Shown: positions 54,101 through 61,525 of the stretch, one piece after another
Numbering within the stretch: the stretch's first letter is position 1
Layout of the letters: each line of letters starts with the position of its first letter
From: Burkholderiaceae bacterium
Lineage (GTDB): Bacteria; Pseudomonadota; Gammaproteobacteria; Burkholderiales; Burkholderiaceae_C
Length of the DNA stretch: 64,000 bases
Assembly: GCA_023954095.1 (NCBI GenBank)
Contig: JAMLIQ010000003.1
Span: forward strand, 1 to 64,000
Reading direction: 5' to 3'
The notes under the pieces: generated by a model
What the model was told of the DNA's origin: nothing
Seen by the model: the letters and a program-made list of their open reading frames with translations, nothing else
The model's database searches: none
Made by a program: the position numbers and the translations under genes

Positions 54101-55283
54101 CATTTTTTCGTCGGAGTCGGGCAATTACGGCACCGGCCTGGACAACGCCACGCTGGCCACCGACAGCTGGCAGGGCAAGAAAGAGGGCGACCGCAAGCTC
54201 GCGCAGCTGTACCTCTCGCGCATGCAGTACGCCTATGGGCCGGACGAATCCACCTGGGGCAGCCTGCCGGGGGCGGCGCAGGAGGGAAAGGGCGGCAAGG
54301 CACTCAACCTGTATGCCGAGCACCTGCGCGGCACCGAGGGTGCGGTGCTCTCGCGCAGCTCCAATCTCTATGGCATGTTGACCACCGACGACCCCTTCCA
54401 GTACCTGGGCGGCATTGCACTGGCGGTGCGCCACCTGGACGGCAAGGCGCCGCAGCTCTACATCAGCAACCTGCGTGGCGCGGGCAGCGGAAAGGTCGAA
54501 GGCGCGGCACAGTTCCTCGCCAAGGAACTGGCCACGCGCCAGTTCCACCCCGGCTACATCCAAGGCCTGATGGCCGAGGGTTACGCGGGCACGCTGCAGG
54601 TGCTGGACGCCACCAACAACTTCTGGGGCTGGACGGCGGTGGCGCGCGAGATCGTGCGCGACGACCAGTGGCAGGAGATGGCTGACGTGTACGTGCGCGA
54701 CAAGCACCAGCTGGGCCTCAAGCGCTGGTTCGAGGCCAACAACCCGCACGCCTTGGCGCAGACCATGGAGCGCATGCTCGAAGCCGTGCGCCAGGGCTAC
54801 TGGAAGGCCGATGCCAAAACCGTGGCCGAGCTGAAAGAGCGCTGGCGCGACCTGGCGGAGCGCTTTGATGTGCGCAGCGACAACGCACGCTTTCAAGCAT
54901 ATGTGGGCAAAGCGCCTGCGGCCCACAACCCGGCGGCGCCCGCCGCACCGGGCTACGGCCTTGATGCCCCGCTGGCGCAGGCTGTGCCGCCTGCTGCTGC
55001 GCAGGCCGCTGCGGCAGCGCCGCCGCCGCCGCACGCCGAGCCATCGCAGCCCGCCACACCGCCGCAATCCGCAGAGCCCCCCGCTGCAGAGCCCCCGGTG
55101 GTCAGCGGCCTCTTGATGGCGCCCGTGCCGCAAGCCGAGCCGGTCAGCATAGGTCTCACGCAGGCTGTGCTGCTGGCGTTGATGCTGGCAGGCATCACCG
55201 GCGCCGGCGCCCTGCGGCAGGCGCGCCGCCGCAGCGTGGTGCGCCCGCGTCCAATCCCTTCACTTTCTGGAGTTTTCCAATGA
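51150..55283 (+). CDS. cobN: periplasmic, membrane-anchored CobN-like protein
   Basis: A 1377-residue member of the CobN/ChlH chelatase large-subunit family. Unlike cytoplasmic CobN it has an N-terminal signal peptide (RRWLALCLLALAPFGAAQAA) and, after a Pro/Ala-rich linker (about 1255-1320), a C-terminal membrane helix (LTQAVLLALMLAGITGAGAL) with a basic tail. The body should therefore be periplasmic. The chelatase body is complete, with HFGTHGSQEWLPGKE as the best-known motif. No CobS/CobT or ChlI/ChlD ATPase is encoded here. The stop overlaps the ExbB-like start. TTG 51150 is the only start that keeps the signal peptide. Confidence 0.88.
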   Translation: MNHKTIANTITCLRRWLALCLLALAPFGAAQAAQVLFIATSNVPTGKFRQLADIARPHGIELQVRYLERLPADTDEGLFKGFDAVFVDSYLQDAVRDRLARAWPGLRLPHAWLYDARPAWGGGLPEPVARRLITYYSNGGRQNFEGFFATLAAQLQGRAAPGVPEPVVFPKTAVYHPRAPGLVVADPVAWLRSQGVDPAAAHRRPVVALALHQQYIAAMQTAFIDDLIARIEAGGAVALPFYSPMLEAGALEQMLKPAGTRLADVLINTQIMLNAEERRAEFERLGIPVLQAMPYRRGDEAAWAANPQGVALMDVPFYLAQAEYAGVTDIQVAAATRKADEQIVPIAAQADAVVGKALNLAHLQRKHNADKRLSIFFWNYPPGEKNLSASFLNVPRSLQTTLAALQAAGYDTESPAEPLLIGNLQRLLAPSYRQGELEPLLRDGLAATLPVAQYRQWLATLPAATQEALRARWGEPEKSSMVLRRGGEAVFVVPRLMLGKIAILPQPPRGEQWDDKEKALYHSPSALPSHYYLAAYLWAREQQKSDALVHFGTHGSQEWLPGKERGLSVFDPGMLAVGNVPVAYPYIADNIGEAQQAKRRGRAVIVSHQTPPFKPAGLHAALTRMHDLLHAWLAQDEGVVKEKIKADLLAAVQKEHIDRDMGWTPARTRSEFPAFVDLLHNHLHELAETAQPLGLHTLGRAPEEQHRLATVLLMLGRPFWEAAALQAGTPAADVDEALIGDYSRLAQTAPYQLLQRHVIEGQSLEALPAALQTAIAKARTAYAEIGADQELPALLQVLAGRHLPTSYGGDPIKNPDAYPTGRNLYGFDPSRVPTPQAWAAGKDAAEQLIAEHQRLTGKAPTKLAVSLWSVETMRHQGLLEAQALWLLGVEPVWDEGGRVTGVKLVPRAALGRERVDVVLSATGLYRDHFPNTMKQLARAVQLAAQAQGPGEDGNPVAAHTRSMAAKLRAQGMDDQAALAAAQTRIFSSESGNYGTGLDNATLATDSWQGKKEGDRKLAQLYLSRMQYAYGPDESTWGSLPGAAQEGKGGKALNLYAEHLRGTEGAVLSRSSNLYGMLTTDDPFQYLGGIALAVRHLDGKAPQLYISNLRGAGSGKVEGAAQFLAKELATRQFHPGYIQGLMAEGYAGTLQVLDATNNFWGWTAVAREIVRDDQWQEMADVYVRDKHQLGLKRWFEANNPHALAQTMERMLEAVRQGYWKADAKTVAELKERWRDLAERFDVRSDNARFQAYVGKAPAAHNPAAPAAPGYGLDAPLAQAVPPAAAQAAAAAPPPPHAEPSQPATPPQSAEPPAAEPPVVSGLLMAPVPQAEPVSIGLTQAVLLALMLAGITGAGALRQARRRSVVRPRPIPSLSGVFQ

Positions 55284-55816
55284 GCAATCCCATCGAATCC
55301 ATGATGTATGGCGTCAGCCAGCTCTTCCTGTTCCCCGTGCTGTTGGCCATTGCTGCGCTGTTCGTGCATGCCTTCTACGCGGCAGGCGCCTTTGCCTGGC
55401 AGGCCTGGCAGCGCCGCAGCGGAAAGGCCGCAGGTTTTGAAATGCTGGCGGCACGCCGTGCCAACCCCGCCATCACTGTGCTCGACCTCGAAGTGCTGGC
55501 GGCCGAGCGGCTCGAATTTGCCCGCATCGCCACCCGCGTGGCGCCCATGCTGGGCCTGGTGGCCACCATGATCCCTATGGGCCCCGCGCTGATGGCGCTG
55601 GCCGATGGCAATCTGGCCGATGTGTCGCGCAGCCTGATGGTGGCGTTCTCCGCCGTGATCCTGGCCCTGCTGGCCGCTGCCATCAGCTACAGCGTGGTCA
55701 ACGTGCGCAAGCGCTGGTACGCCACCGACCTGGCCGCCATCGAGCAGGGCACCGCCCCGGCCGAGACCCCCGCGCAAGACATGCTGGGCCACCTGGTGAG
55801 CGAGGTGCCCGCATGA
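55280..55816 (+). CDS. MotA/TolQ/ExbB proton-channel family protein
   Basis: A 178-residue inner-membrane protein with three membrane segments (about 14-38, 88-108, 118-142). RVAPMLGLVATMIPMGPALMAL and the helix LMVAFSAVILALLAAAISYSVV are the proton-channel signature of the ExbB/TolQ family. It starts in the cobN-like stop (ATGA) and overlaps the DUF2149 gene likewise. This suggests an ion-driven motor working on the CobN-like protein rather than, or besides, TonB. Confidence 0.88.
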   Translation: MSNPIESMMYGVSQLFLFPVLLAIAALFVHAFYAAGAFAWQAWQRRSGKAAGFEMLAARRANPAITVLDLEVLAAERLEFARIATRVAPMLGLVATMIPMGPALMALADGNLADVSRSLMVAFSAVILALLAAAISYSVVNVRKRWYATDLAAIEQGTAPAETPAQDMLGHLVSEVPA

Positions 55817-56163
55817 AGCTGCGTTTGATGGACGACATGGAGGCCGACGACCCGATCCAGTCGGTGGTGAACCTGATCGACGTGTTCCTGGTCATCATCG
55901 CTGCGCTGCTGCTGGCGGTGGCCAACAACCCGGTGAACCCGTTCAGCACAGAGTCGGTCACCGTCATCAAGAACCCTGGCAAGCCCAACATGGAAATCGT
56001 TATCAAGGACGGCCAGAAGATCGAGCGCTACAAGGCCAGCGGCGAGATTGGCGAGGGCCAGGGCAACAAGGCGGGTGTGGCCTATCGCCTCAAAGATGGC
56101 TCCATGGTGTATGTGCCCGAAGCAGGTGCCGAGCCGTCTGCAGCGGCAGGGGTGGTGCAGTAA
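55813..56163 (+). CDS. DUF2149 protein, ExbD-like
   Basis: A 116-residue protein with a short cytoplasmic N-terminus, one membrane helix (LIDVFLVIIAALLLAVAN) that carries an Asp near its start as in ExbD/TolR/MotB, and a periplasmic C-terminus. DUF2149 proteins usually accompany ExbB-like and CobN-like genes. With the preceding gene it forms the likely stator pair. Both junctions are overlapping (ATGA before, TAATG after). Confidence 0.87.
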   Translation: MKLRLMDDMEADDPIQSVVNLIDVFLVIIAALLLAVANNPVNPFSTESVTVIKNPGKPNMEIVIKDGQKIERYKASGEIGEGQGNKAGVAYRLKDGSMVYVPEAGAEPSAAAGVVQ

Positions 56164-56957
56164 TGCTGCGGCTGCTGGCGCGTGTTTTGCGGGGGCTGCC
56201 TGGCTACTTGTGGAGCGGCTGGGGTGCGTGCGCCAGCCTGTTTTTGCTGCTGGCCGCCTGGGAGGCGGTGGCTGCTTTCTACGACCCGCTCATCCTGCCC
56301 GACCCGCTGGGCGCCTTTGCCGCGCTGTGGGGCCTGGTAGAGCAGGGCAGTGCCTGGCCCGCGCTGGCCGCCACCGCACGGCGTGCACTCATGGGGCTGG
56401 CGCTGGCCGTTGCGGTGGGCAGCCTGCTGGGGCTGGCCGCAGGCCTGTCGGTGACGGCATCCGTCCTTTCGCGTCCCTTGGTGACCGTGTTGCTGGGCAC
56501 GCCGCCCATTGCCTGGCTGGTGCTGGCCATGCTGTGGTTTGGCATGAGCGACGGCACGCCCGTGTTCACCGTGTTCATCGCCTGTTTCCCCGTGGTGTTT
56601 GCCAGCGCCCTGCAGGGCACGCGCACGCTCGATTTGCAGCTGCGCGACATGGCACGCGCCTACCGCCTGCCGCGCTGGATGGCGCTGCGCGAGGTGTATG
56701 GCCCGCATGTGCTGTCGTATCTTTTCCCGGCCTGGGTCACCGCGCTGGGCAGCGCCTGGAAAGTGACAGTGATGGCTGAGCTGCTGGCCAGCAGCGACGG
56801 CGTGGGCGCCGCGCTGGCCGCCAGCCGCGCGCAGCTCGATACCGCCGTCACCATGGGCTGGATCTGCGCCGTGGTGGGCTGCCTGCTGGTGGTCGAGTAT
56901 GGATTTTTGGAGCCGCTCAAGCGCGAAGTGGAGCGTTGGCGGGAAGCACCCCGATGA
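56163..56957 (+). CDS. ABC transporter permease (SsuC/TauC-like)
   Basis: A 264-residue BPD_transp_1 permease with about six membrane segments. The cytoplasmic EAA loop reads DMARAYRLPRWMALREVYGP. It begins within the stop of the DUF2149 gene and overlaps the ATPase gene by four bases. The family transports sulfonates, nitrate, taurine or thiamine precursors; here the context (TonB receptors, CobN-like protein) suggests a metal chelate or tetrapyrrole-like ligand, which is inference. Confidence 0.9.
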   Translation: MLRLLARVLRGLPGYLWSGWGACASLFLLLAAWEAVAAFYDPLILPDPLGAFAALWGLVEQGSAWPALAATARRALMGLALAVAVGSLLGLAAGLSVTASVLSRPLVTVLLGTPPIAWLVLAMLWFGMSDGTPVFTVFIACFPVVFASALQGTRTLDLQLRDMARAYRLPRWMALREVYGPHVLSYLFPAWVTALGSAWKVTVMAELLASSDGVGAALAASRAQLDTAVTMGWICAVVGCLLVVEYGFLEPLKREVERWREAPR

Positions 56958-57820
56958 GCCTTTTTTTGAACGATGTGCGCCACAGTTACGCGCTGACCGA
57001 AGTGCTCGGCGGCGTGGGCCTGGCCCTGCCGCCCGGTGGCGTGCTGGCGCTGGTCGGCCCCTCGGGCTGCGGCAAGACCACGCTGCTGCACCTGTGCGCG
57101 GGCCTGCTCGATGTGCAGGAGGGCCGGCTGGACAACGCCTTCGTGAACCCCGCGCTGATGTTCCAGCAGCCGCGCCTGCTGCCCTGGCAGACCACCGCCG
57201 ACAATATCGCCCTGGGCCTGCGCGCGCAGGGCATGGCGCGTTCTGCCGCGCGTGAGCGCGCCCACGCCATGGGCGCCGTGCTGGGGCTGGACTTTGAAGC
57301 CCTGGCCGCCTACCCGCACCAGCTTTCAGGCGGCATGCAAAGCCGCGCCGCGCTGGCGCGCGCCCTGGTGCTCGAACCCGATGTGCTGCTGATGGACGAG
57401 CCCTTCGCCGCGCTCGACATCGGTCTCAAGGCGCAACTGCACCGCCTGCTGCTGCGCCACCAGCGCGAGAAGGGCACGGCCGTGCTGATGATCACGCACG
57501 ACCTCATGGAGGCCGTGCGCCTGGCCGACACCGTGCTCGTCATGGCCGCCGGGCCGGGCCGCATCGTGCACCGGCACAGCCCGCAAGCCCCGGCCTTGGC
57601 GCGCACCGACGCCATGGTCTACCACGACACCGCCGAGCTGCTGCGCGTGCCCGCCGTGCGCGCGGCCTTCGGCCTCGATGTTCTGGTGGAAGAGGGCGCC
57701 TGCGGCGCCGGTGAATTTGCCGACACCCTGCCGTCCCCCGAGGCGCGCGTGCTGCCCCTGCAGCCGCTGCCGCAGGAAGGCGCCACCACCCCCACCGCGC
57801 GGAGGATGCGATGCGGATGA
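56954..57820 (+). CDS. ABC transporter ATP-binding protein (SsuB/TauB-like)
   Basis: A 288-residue ATPase: Walker A GPSGCGKTTLLHLC, Q loop in LMFQQPRLLPWQ, signature LSGGMQSRAALARAL, Walker B VLLMDEPFAALD and switch His in MITHDLMEAV. A C-terminal extension of about 40 residues after the ATPase fold is unusual and not recognised. ATG 56954 overlaps the permease stop. It energises the permease for the binding protein at 47821. Confidence 0.92.
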   Translation: MSLFLNDVRHSYALTEVLGGVGLALPPGGVLALVGPSGCGKTTLLHLCAGLLDVQEGRLDNAFVNPALMFQQPRLLPWQTTADNIALGLRAQGMARSAARERAHAMGAVLGLDFEALAAYPHQLSGGMQSRAALARALVLEPDVLLMDEPFAALDIGLKAQLHRLLLRHQREKGTAVLMITHDLMEAVRLADTVLVMAAGPGRIVHRHSPQAPALARTDAMVYHDTAELLRVPAVRAAFGLDVLVEEGACGAGEFADTLPSPEARVLPLQPLPQEGATTPTARRMRCG

Positions 57821-59043
57821 CCGCCCCTGTGATGACCCCGCCCGGCCTGCTGTCGCCCGCGCACCCGGTGTGGATGTGCGCCATGCGCCCCTTCTTCCTG
57901 CTCACCATGGGCTCTGCCGTGCTGCTCATCGCGCTGTGGAGCGCCGTGCTGGCGCTGGGCCTGCCGCCGCCGCCCGTGGCAGGCGGCGCGCTGGTGTGGC
58001 ACGCGCACGAGCTGCTGCTGGGCTTTGGCCTGGCGGCGGTGGCGGGCTTCGTGCTCACCGCCGTGCCTGAGTTCACCAATACCGCGAGCGCCAGCCCGCG
58101 CACCGCGCGCCAGCTGGTGCTGCTATGGCTGCTGGGCCGCGCGGGCTTCTGGCTCTCGGGCGTGGCGGGCAGCCCCGCGCTGGCGCTGGCCGCCTTGGCG
58201 CACCTGGGCCTGGCGGGCAGCCTGCTGGCGCTGCTGTGGCCCGCACTGCGCACCGTGGCCGGGCGGCGCCACCACGCCTTTGGCTGGGCGCTGGCGGGCC
58301 TGCTGGTGCTGGTGGCAGGCTTCTATGTAGATGCGCTGCGCGGTGCCTACCCCATGCGCTGGCTGCTGGCCGTGCTGGGCCTGTTGATGGTGCTCATCAT
58401 CGTGGCCATGAGCCGCATCTCCATGCGCATCGTCAACCACGCGATTGACGAAACGGGCGAGGGCCGCGAGCCCTACCTGGCCCGCCCGCCCCGGCGCAAC
58501 CTGGCCATCCTGTGCATCGCGCTGTTCACGCTGGCCGAATTTGTGCAGCCCGGCGGCCGAACCAGCGGCTGGCTCGCCTGCGCCGCCACCGCCGCGCTGT
58601 GCAACCTGATGGGCGACTGGCATGTGGGCCGCCCGCTGCTGCGCCGCCTGCCGCTCATGCTCTATGCCGTGTACGCCTGCATGGCGCTGGGCTACGCCCT
58701 CATCGGCACGGCCCTGCTCGCGGGCGGGCCGGGTGTGGGCGCAGGGCGCCACCTGCTCACCGTGGGGGCCATCGGGCTGTCGATCTACGCCGTGATCTGC
58801 ATCGCCGGGCGCGCGCACTGCGGCCATCCGCCGGACGAGCGGCCCTGGGTGGGGCAGGGCGCGGTGCTCATCGTGGCCGGGGCGGTGCTGCGCGCCGGCG
58901 CAGCCTTTGTGCCGGATGCGGCTTCAGCCCTGCTGGGGCTGGCCGGGCTGTGCTGGGTGGCGGCGTTCGGGCTGCTGTGCTGGCGCATCGCCCCGGTGCT
59001 GTGGCGCGTGCGGCCCGATGGGTTGTGGGGGTGCCAGGGGTAG
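57811..59043 (+). CDS. nnrS: NnrS family haem/copper membrane protein
   Basis: A 410-residue protein with about 12 membrane segments. The conserved VWHAHELLLGFGLAAVAGF and VPEFTNT segments are typical of NnrS, a haem- and copper-containing protein that protects against nitrosative stress in other bacteria. ATG 57811 overlaps the ATPase gene by 10 bp; ATG 57817 has better distance from GGAGG. As the last gene of the cluster, it links metal uptake with nitric oxide physiology, matching a Crp/Fnr regulator at the other end. Confidence 0.9.
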   Translation: MRMTAPVMTPPGLLSPAHPVWMCAMRPFFLLTMGSAVLLIALWSAVLALGLPPPPVAGGALVWHAHELLLGFGLAAVAGFVLTAVPEFTNTASASPRTARQLVLLWLLGRAGFWLSGVAGSPALALAALAHLGLAGSLLALLWPALRTVAGRRHHAFGWALAGLLVLVAGFYVDALRGAYPMRWLLAVLGLLMVLIIVAMSRISMRIVNHAIDETGEGREPYLARPPRRNLAILCIALFTLAEFVQPGGRTSGWLACAATAALCNLMGDWHVGRPLLRRLPLMLYAVYACMALGYALIGTALLAGGPGVGAGRHLLTVGAIGLSIYAVICIAGRAHCGHPPDERPWVGQGAVLIVAGAVLRAGAAFVPDAASALLGLAGLCWVAAFGLLCWRIAPVLWRVRPDGLWGCQG

Positions 59044-59101
59044 GGGGCTGGCCTGTGCAGAAGCCGCCGAGGCCAACGTGCTGCGGGCTTGCGGATGCTT
59101 G

Positions 59102-60250
59102 TCACCGCGAGAGCAGTTCAACGTAGGCCTGGTAGCTGTAGCGCCTGTTCTTTTTTTGCCCTGTCATCTCGGTCACGACGCCCAATTCTTCCAGCACTTT
59201 GACCGCAGCCGTGGCGGTGGGGAAGCTGGTATCGAGTTGCTGGCGTACGCGCTCGATGGTGAAGCGCGGCATCATGGGCAGCATTTCGAACAGCCGGTAG
59301 CTTGCCGGGCCTGCTTTGGCGGATTGCAGCAGGCGCCTGCGGTCTGTGGCCACCAGGCTGGCGATCGCAATGATGTTTTTCTCCGCATCGCCCGCGGCAG
59401 TGGCGACACCCTCCAGAAAGAACCTGACCCAAGACTCCCAATCACCCTCCGTGCGGATGGCCGACAGGCGGCGGTAGTACTCCGCCTGGTGCTGCTTCAG
59501 GTAGCCGCTGAGATACATCAACGGCTCGGACAGCAACCCCCAATGCTCGAACAGGGCCGCGATCAGCAGGCGGCCAATGCGCCCGTTGCCATCCAGAAAC
59601 GGGTGAATGGTTTCAAACTGCGCGTGGACGAGCGCCACCTTGACCATGGGCGGCACATCCGTCGCCGTGCCGTGAATGAACCGCTCCATATCGGCCAGCA
59701 GCGCCGGAACGTGCTCCGGCGGCGGTGGCACGAAGACCGCGTTGCCGGGCCGTGTACCGCCGATCCAGTTTTGCGACCGGCGCAGCTCCCCCGGTTGCTT
59801 GCCAGCGCCCCGAGCCCCATCCAGCAGGCGCCGGTGCGCTTCGCACAACAGCCGCACGCTGATGGGCAGCCCGTGGGGGTCGCGCAGCTGCTCCTGGGTC
59901 CAGCGGAACGCACGGAGGTAGTTGGTGACTTCTTCCACATCCTCGGTATTGCGCACCTTGACCCCCGCTTCTTCGTCGAACAGGTCGGTCAGCGTGGCCT
60001 GCGTGCCCTCGATCTGCGACGTGAGCAGGGCTTCTTTGCGGATGGCGCTGTACAGCAACCAATCCACCGACGGCACCAGGCCGGACACCCCCGCCAAACG
60101 CGCAAGCGCCAGTTCGGCCTGCCGGTGGAGTTCGGTGAATACCTCGGGCGACAGATCTGGGTCCGATGGGGGCAAGGAATGGGGCACGAATGCACGCACA
60201 GACTCGCCCAGCGTCGTGGAAATCGCGTAGGTGCCCGTGGTGCGTGTCAT
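59102..60250 (-). CDS. Fic family AMP-transferase-like protein
   Basis: A 382-residue class II Fic protein. The Fic motif HPFLDGNGRIGR (near 205) has all catalytic residues. The N-terminal inhibitory helix TSQIEGTQATL carries the S-x-x-E-G motif that blocks the active site until released. A winged-helix domain at the C-terminus (RFTIERVRQQLDTSFPTATA) may bind DNA. It usually adds AMP to a target protein. ATG 60250 is chosen; the 10 residues upstream lack similarity. It converges with the NnrS cluster and is not part of it. Confidence 0.92.
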   Translation of the reverse strand: MTRTTGTYAISTTLGESVRAFVPHSLPPSDPDLSPEVFTELHRQAELALARLAGVSGLVPSVDWLLYSAIRKEALLTSQIEGTQATLTDLFDEEAGVKVRNTEDVEEVTNYLRAFRWTQEQLRDPHGLPISVRLLCEAHRRLLDGARGAGKQPGELRRSQNWIGGTRPGNAVFVPPPPEHVPALLADMERFIHGTATDVPPMVKVALVHAQFETIHPFLDGNGRIGRLLIAALFEHWGLLSEPLMYLSGYLKQHQAEYYRRLSAIRTEGDWESWVRFFLEGVATAAGDAEKNIIAIASLVATDRRRLLQSAKAGPASYRLFEMLPMMPRFTIERVRQQLDTSFPTATAAVKVLEELGVVTEMTGQKKNRRYSYQAYVELLSR

Positions 60251-60692
60251 GGAAAGCGGCTTTGAACAGTGTGTTGGCAAATTAAAGCATTCTTTAATTT
60301 AAACGGCAACAATGAAAGAGCGCTTTCATGTGCACAAAGGGGTGTGATTTGGGGTGATGGAGTCGCGGAGTTGGGTGATCGGGTTCGACCCGGTCCATCC
60401 GGTCCGAGCAAGCCACAAAGCCATCATCTGATGATGTATGGATCCATGGCATGGCCCAGCCCCGTGCGCAAAGCTAGCCGATTTCGGTCTTCGCCGTGAT
60501 TGCTTGGTTGGGCAAAAATTGCTATTCAATATATAGCTGCTGACGCCCTATCCATAGGCGATATATGCTGATTTCATCAAAAATCCCTCACGGATGTGCG
60601 TAGCACAACCCGCACCCTCCGCTGCGAACCAGATCCACCCAGGCAAGACGGTTGCGCTGCATCAAAAGGTCGCATTCCAGGGTCAAAATTTT
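60251..60692. other. gene-less region between fic and modA
   Basis: No gene is supported. The first part is AT-rich and probably holds the fic promoter. A copy of the dispersed hairpin repeat is at 60531-60578. A ModE-type operator follows at 60693. Confidence 0.6.
60531..60578 (+). repeat. dispersed hairpin repeat before modA
   Basis: ATATAGCTGCTGACGCCCTA, TCCATAGGCGATATATGCTG and ATTTCATC. The inner arms are CGCC and GGCG here, against CGCTT and AAGCG in other copies, so both sides changed together and the hairpin is kept. Confidence 0.65.
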
Positions 60693-60716
60693 CGTTATAA
60701 CCAAGCGTATACTTCG
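60693..60716 (+). promoter_or_regulatory. ModE-type operator before modA
   Basis: CGTTATAA at the left and TATACTTCG at the right of a 24-base site resemble the ModE operator shape (CGTTATA-N10-ATAACG), though the right half is imperfect. It lies 31 bases before the modA start, where molybdate-bound ModE would repress. Confidence 0.55.
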
Positions 60717-60746
60717 CTCGTTTGTAACACTTTGGAGCCCCGTCCC

Positions 60747-61505
60747 ATGGCCTTTACGTTCCTCAAACGCAGCTTCGCCGCCTGTCTGCTGGCGTGCCTT
60801 GCCAGTGCCGCCATGGCGGGCGACATCACGGTATCCGCCGCGGCCAGCCTGACCAATGCCTTCAAGGACATTGCCCAGGGTTACGAATCCGCGCACCCCG
60901 GCAGCAAGGTGCTGCTGAACTTCGCCGGGTCGGGCGCCTTGCTTCAGCAGATGGCCAAGGGTGCGCCGGTGGATGTGTTCGCCTCGGCCGACCAGGAAAC
61001 CATGGACATGGCGCAGCAGCAGGGCCTGGTGCGCGCGGCGGACCGGCAGGACTTTGTGCGCAATGCGCTGGTGGTGATTGCGCCGATGGATGCCAAGGCG
61101 CCGCCTGCCGCGCTGAAGGATCTGGCCGCACCGGGCGTCACGCGCGTAGCTCTGTCAACGCCTGCTAGCGTGCCGGTGGGGCGCTACGGCAAGCATGCGC
61201 TGGACGTTGCAGGCCTGTGGACAGCGGTGCAGCCCAAGCTCATCAACACCACCAACGTGCGCCAGTCCCTCGACTACGTGGCGCGTGGCGAGGTGGATGC
61301 GGGCTTTGTGTATGCCACTGATGCCGCGCTGATGAAAGACAAGGTGAAGACCGCCTTCGCCGTGCCGCTGGATGTGGCCATCCTGTACCCCATCGCACGC
61401 ACTGCGGCCGCCAGTAATGCTGCCGATGCCGATGCCTTCATCGCCTATGTGCGTTCGCCTGCAGGCCAGGCGGTGCTCGCTCGCTACGGCTTCCTGAAAC
61501 CCTGA
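60747..61505 (+). CDS. modA: molybdate-binding periplasmic protein ModA
   Basis: A 252-residue binding protein for molybdate and tungstate. The signal peptide (SFAACLLACLASAAMA) is followed by ITVSAAASLTNAFKDIA, NFAGSGALLQQMAKGAPVDV and the C-terminal DYVARGEVDAGFVYATDA, all typical of ModA. ATG 60747 is chosen for GGAG ten bases before and for the signal peptide. It starts the modABC operon. Confidence 0.95.
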   Translation: MAFTFLKRSFAACLLACLASAAMAGDITVSAAASLTNAFKDIAQGYESAHPGSKVLLNFAGSGALLQQMAKGAPVDVFASADQETMDMAQQQGLVRAADRQDFVRNALVVIAPMDAKAPPAALKDLAAPGVTRVALSTPASVPVGRYGKHALDVAGLWTAVQPKLINTTNVRQSLDYVARGEVDAGFVYATDAALMKDKVKTAFAVPLDVAILYPIARTAAASNAADADAFIAYVRSPAGQAVLARYGFLKP

Positions 61506-61525
61506 ACACCGAATCCTGATTGACC

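Noticed and set aside
51138..55133. A 1331-residue open frame antisense to the cobN-like gene
   Set aside because: It mirrors the plus-strand gene, is very rich in His, Gln and Arg, and has no domain or ribosome site.
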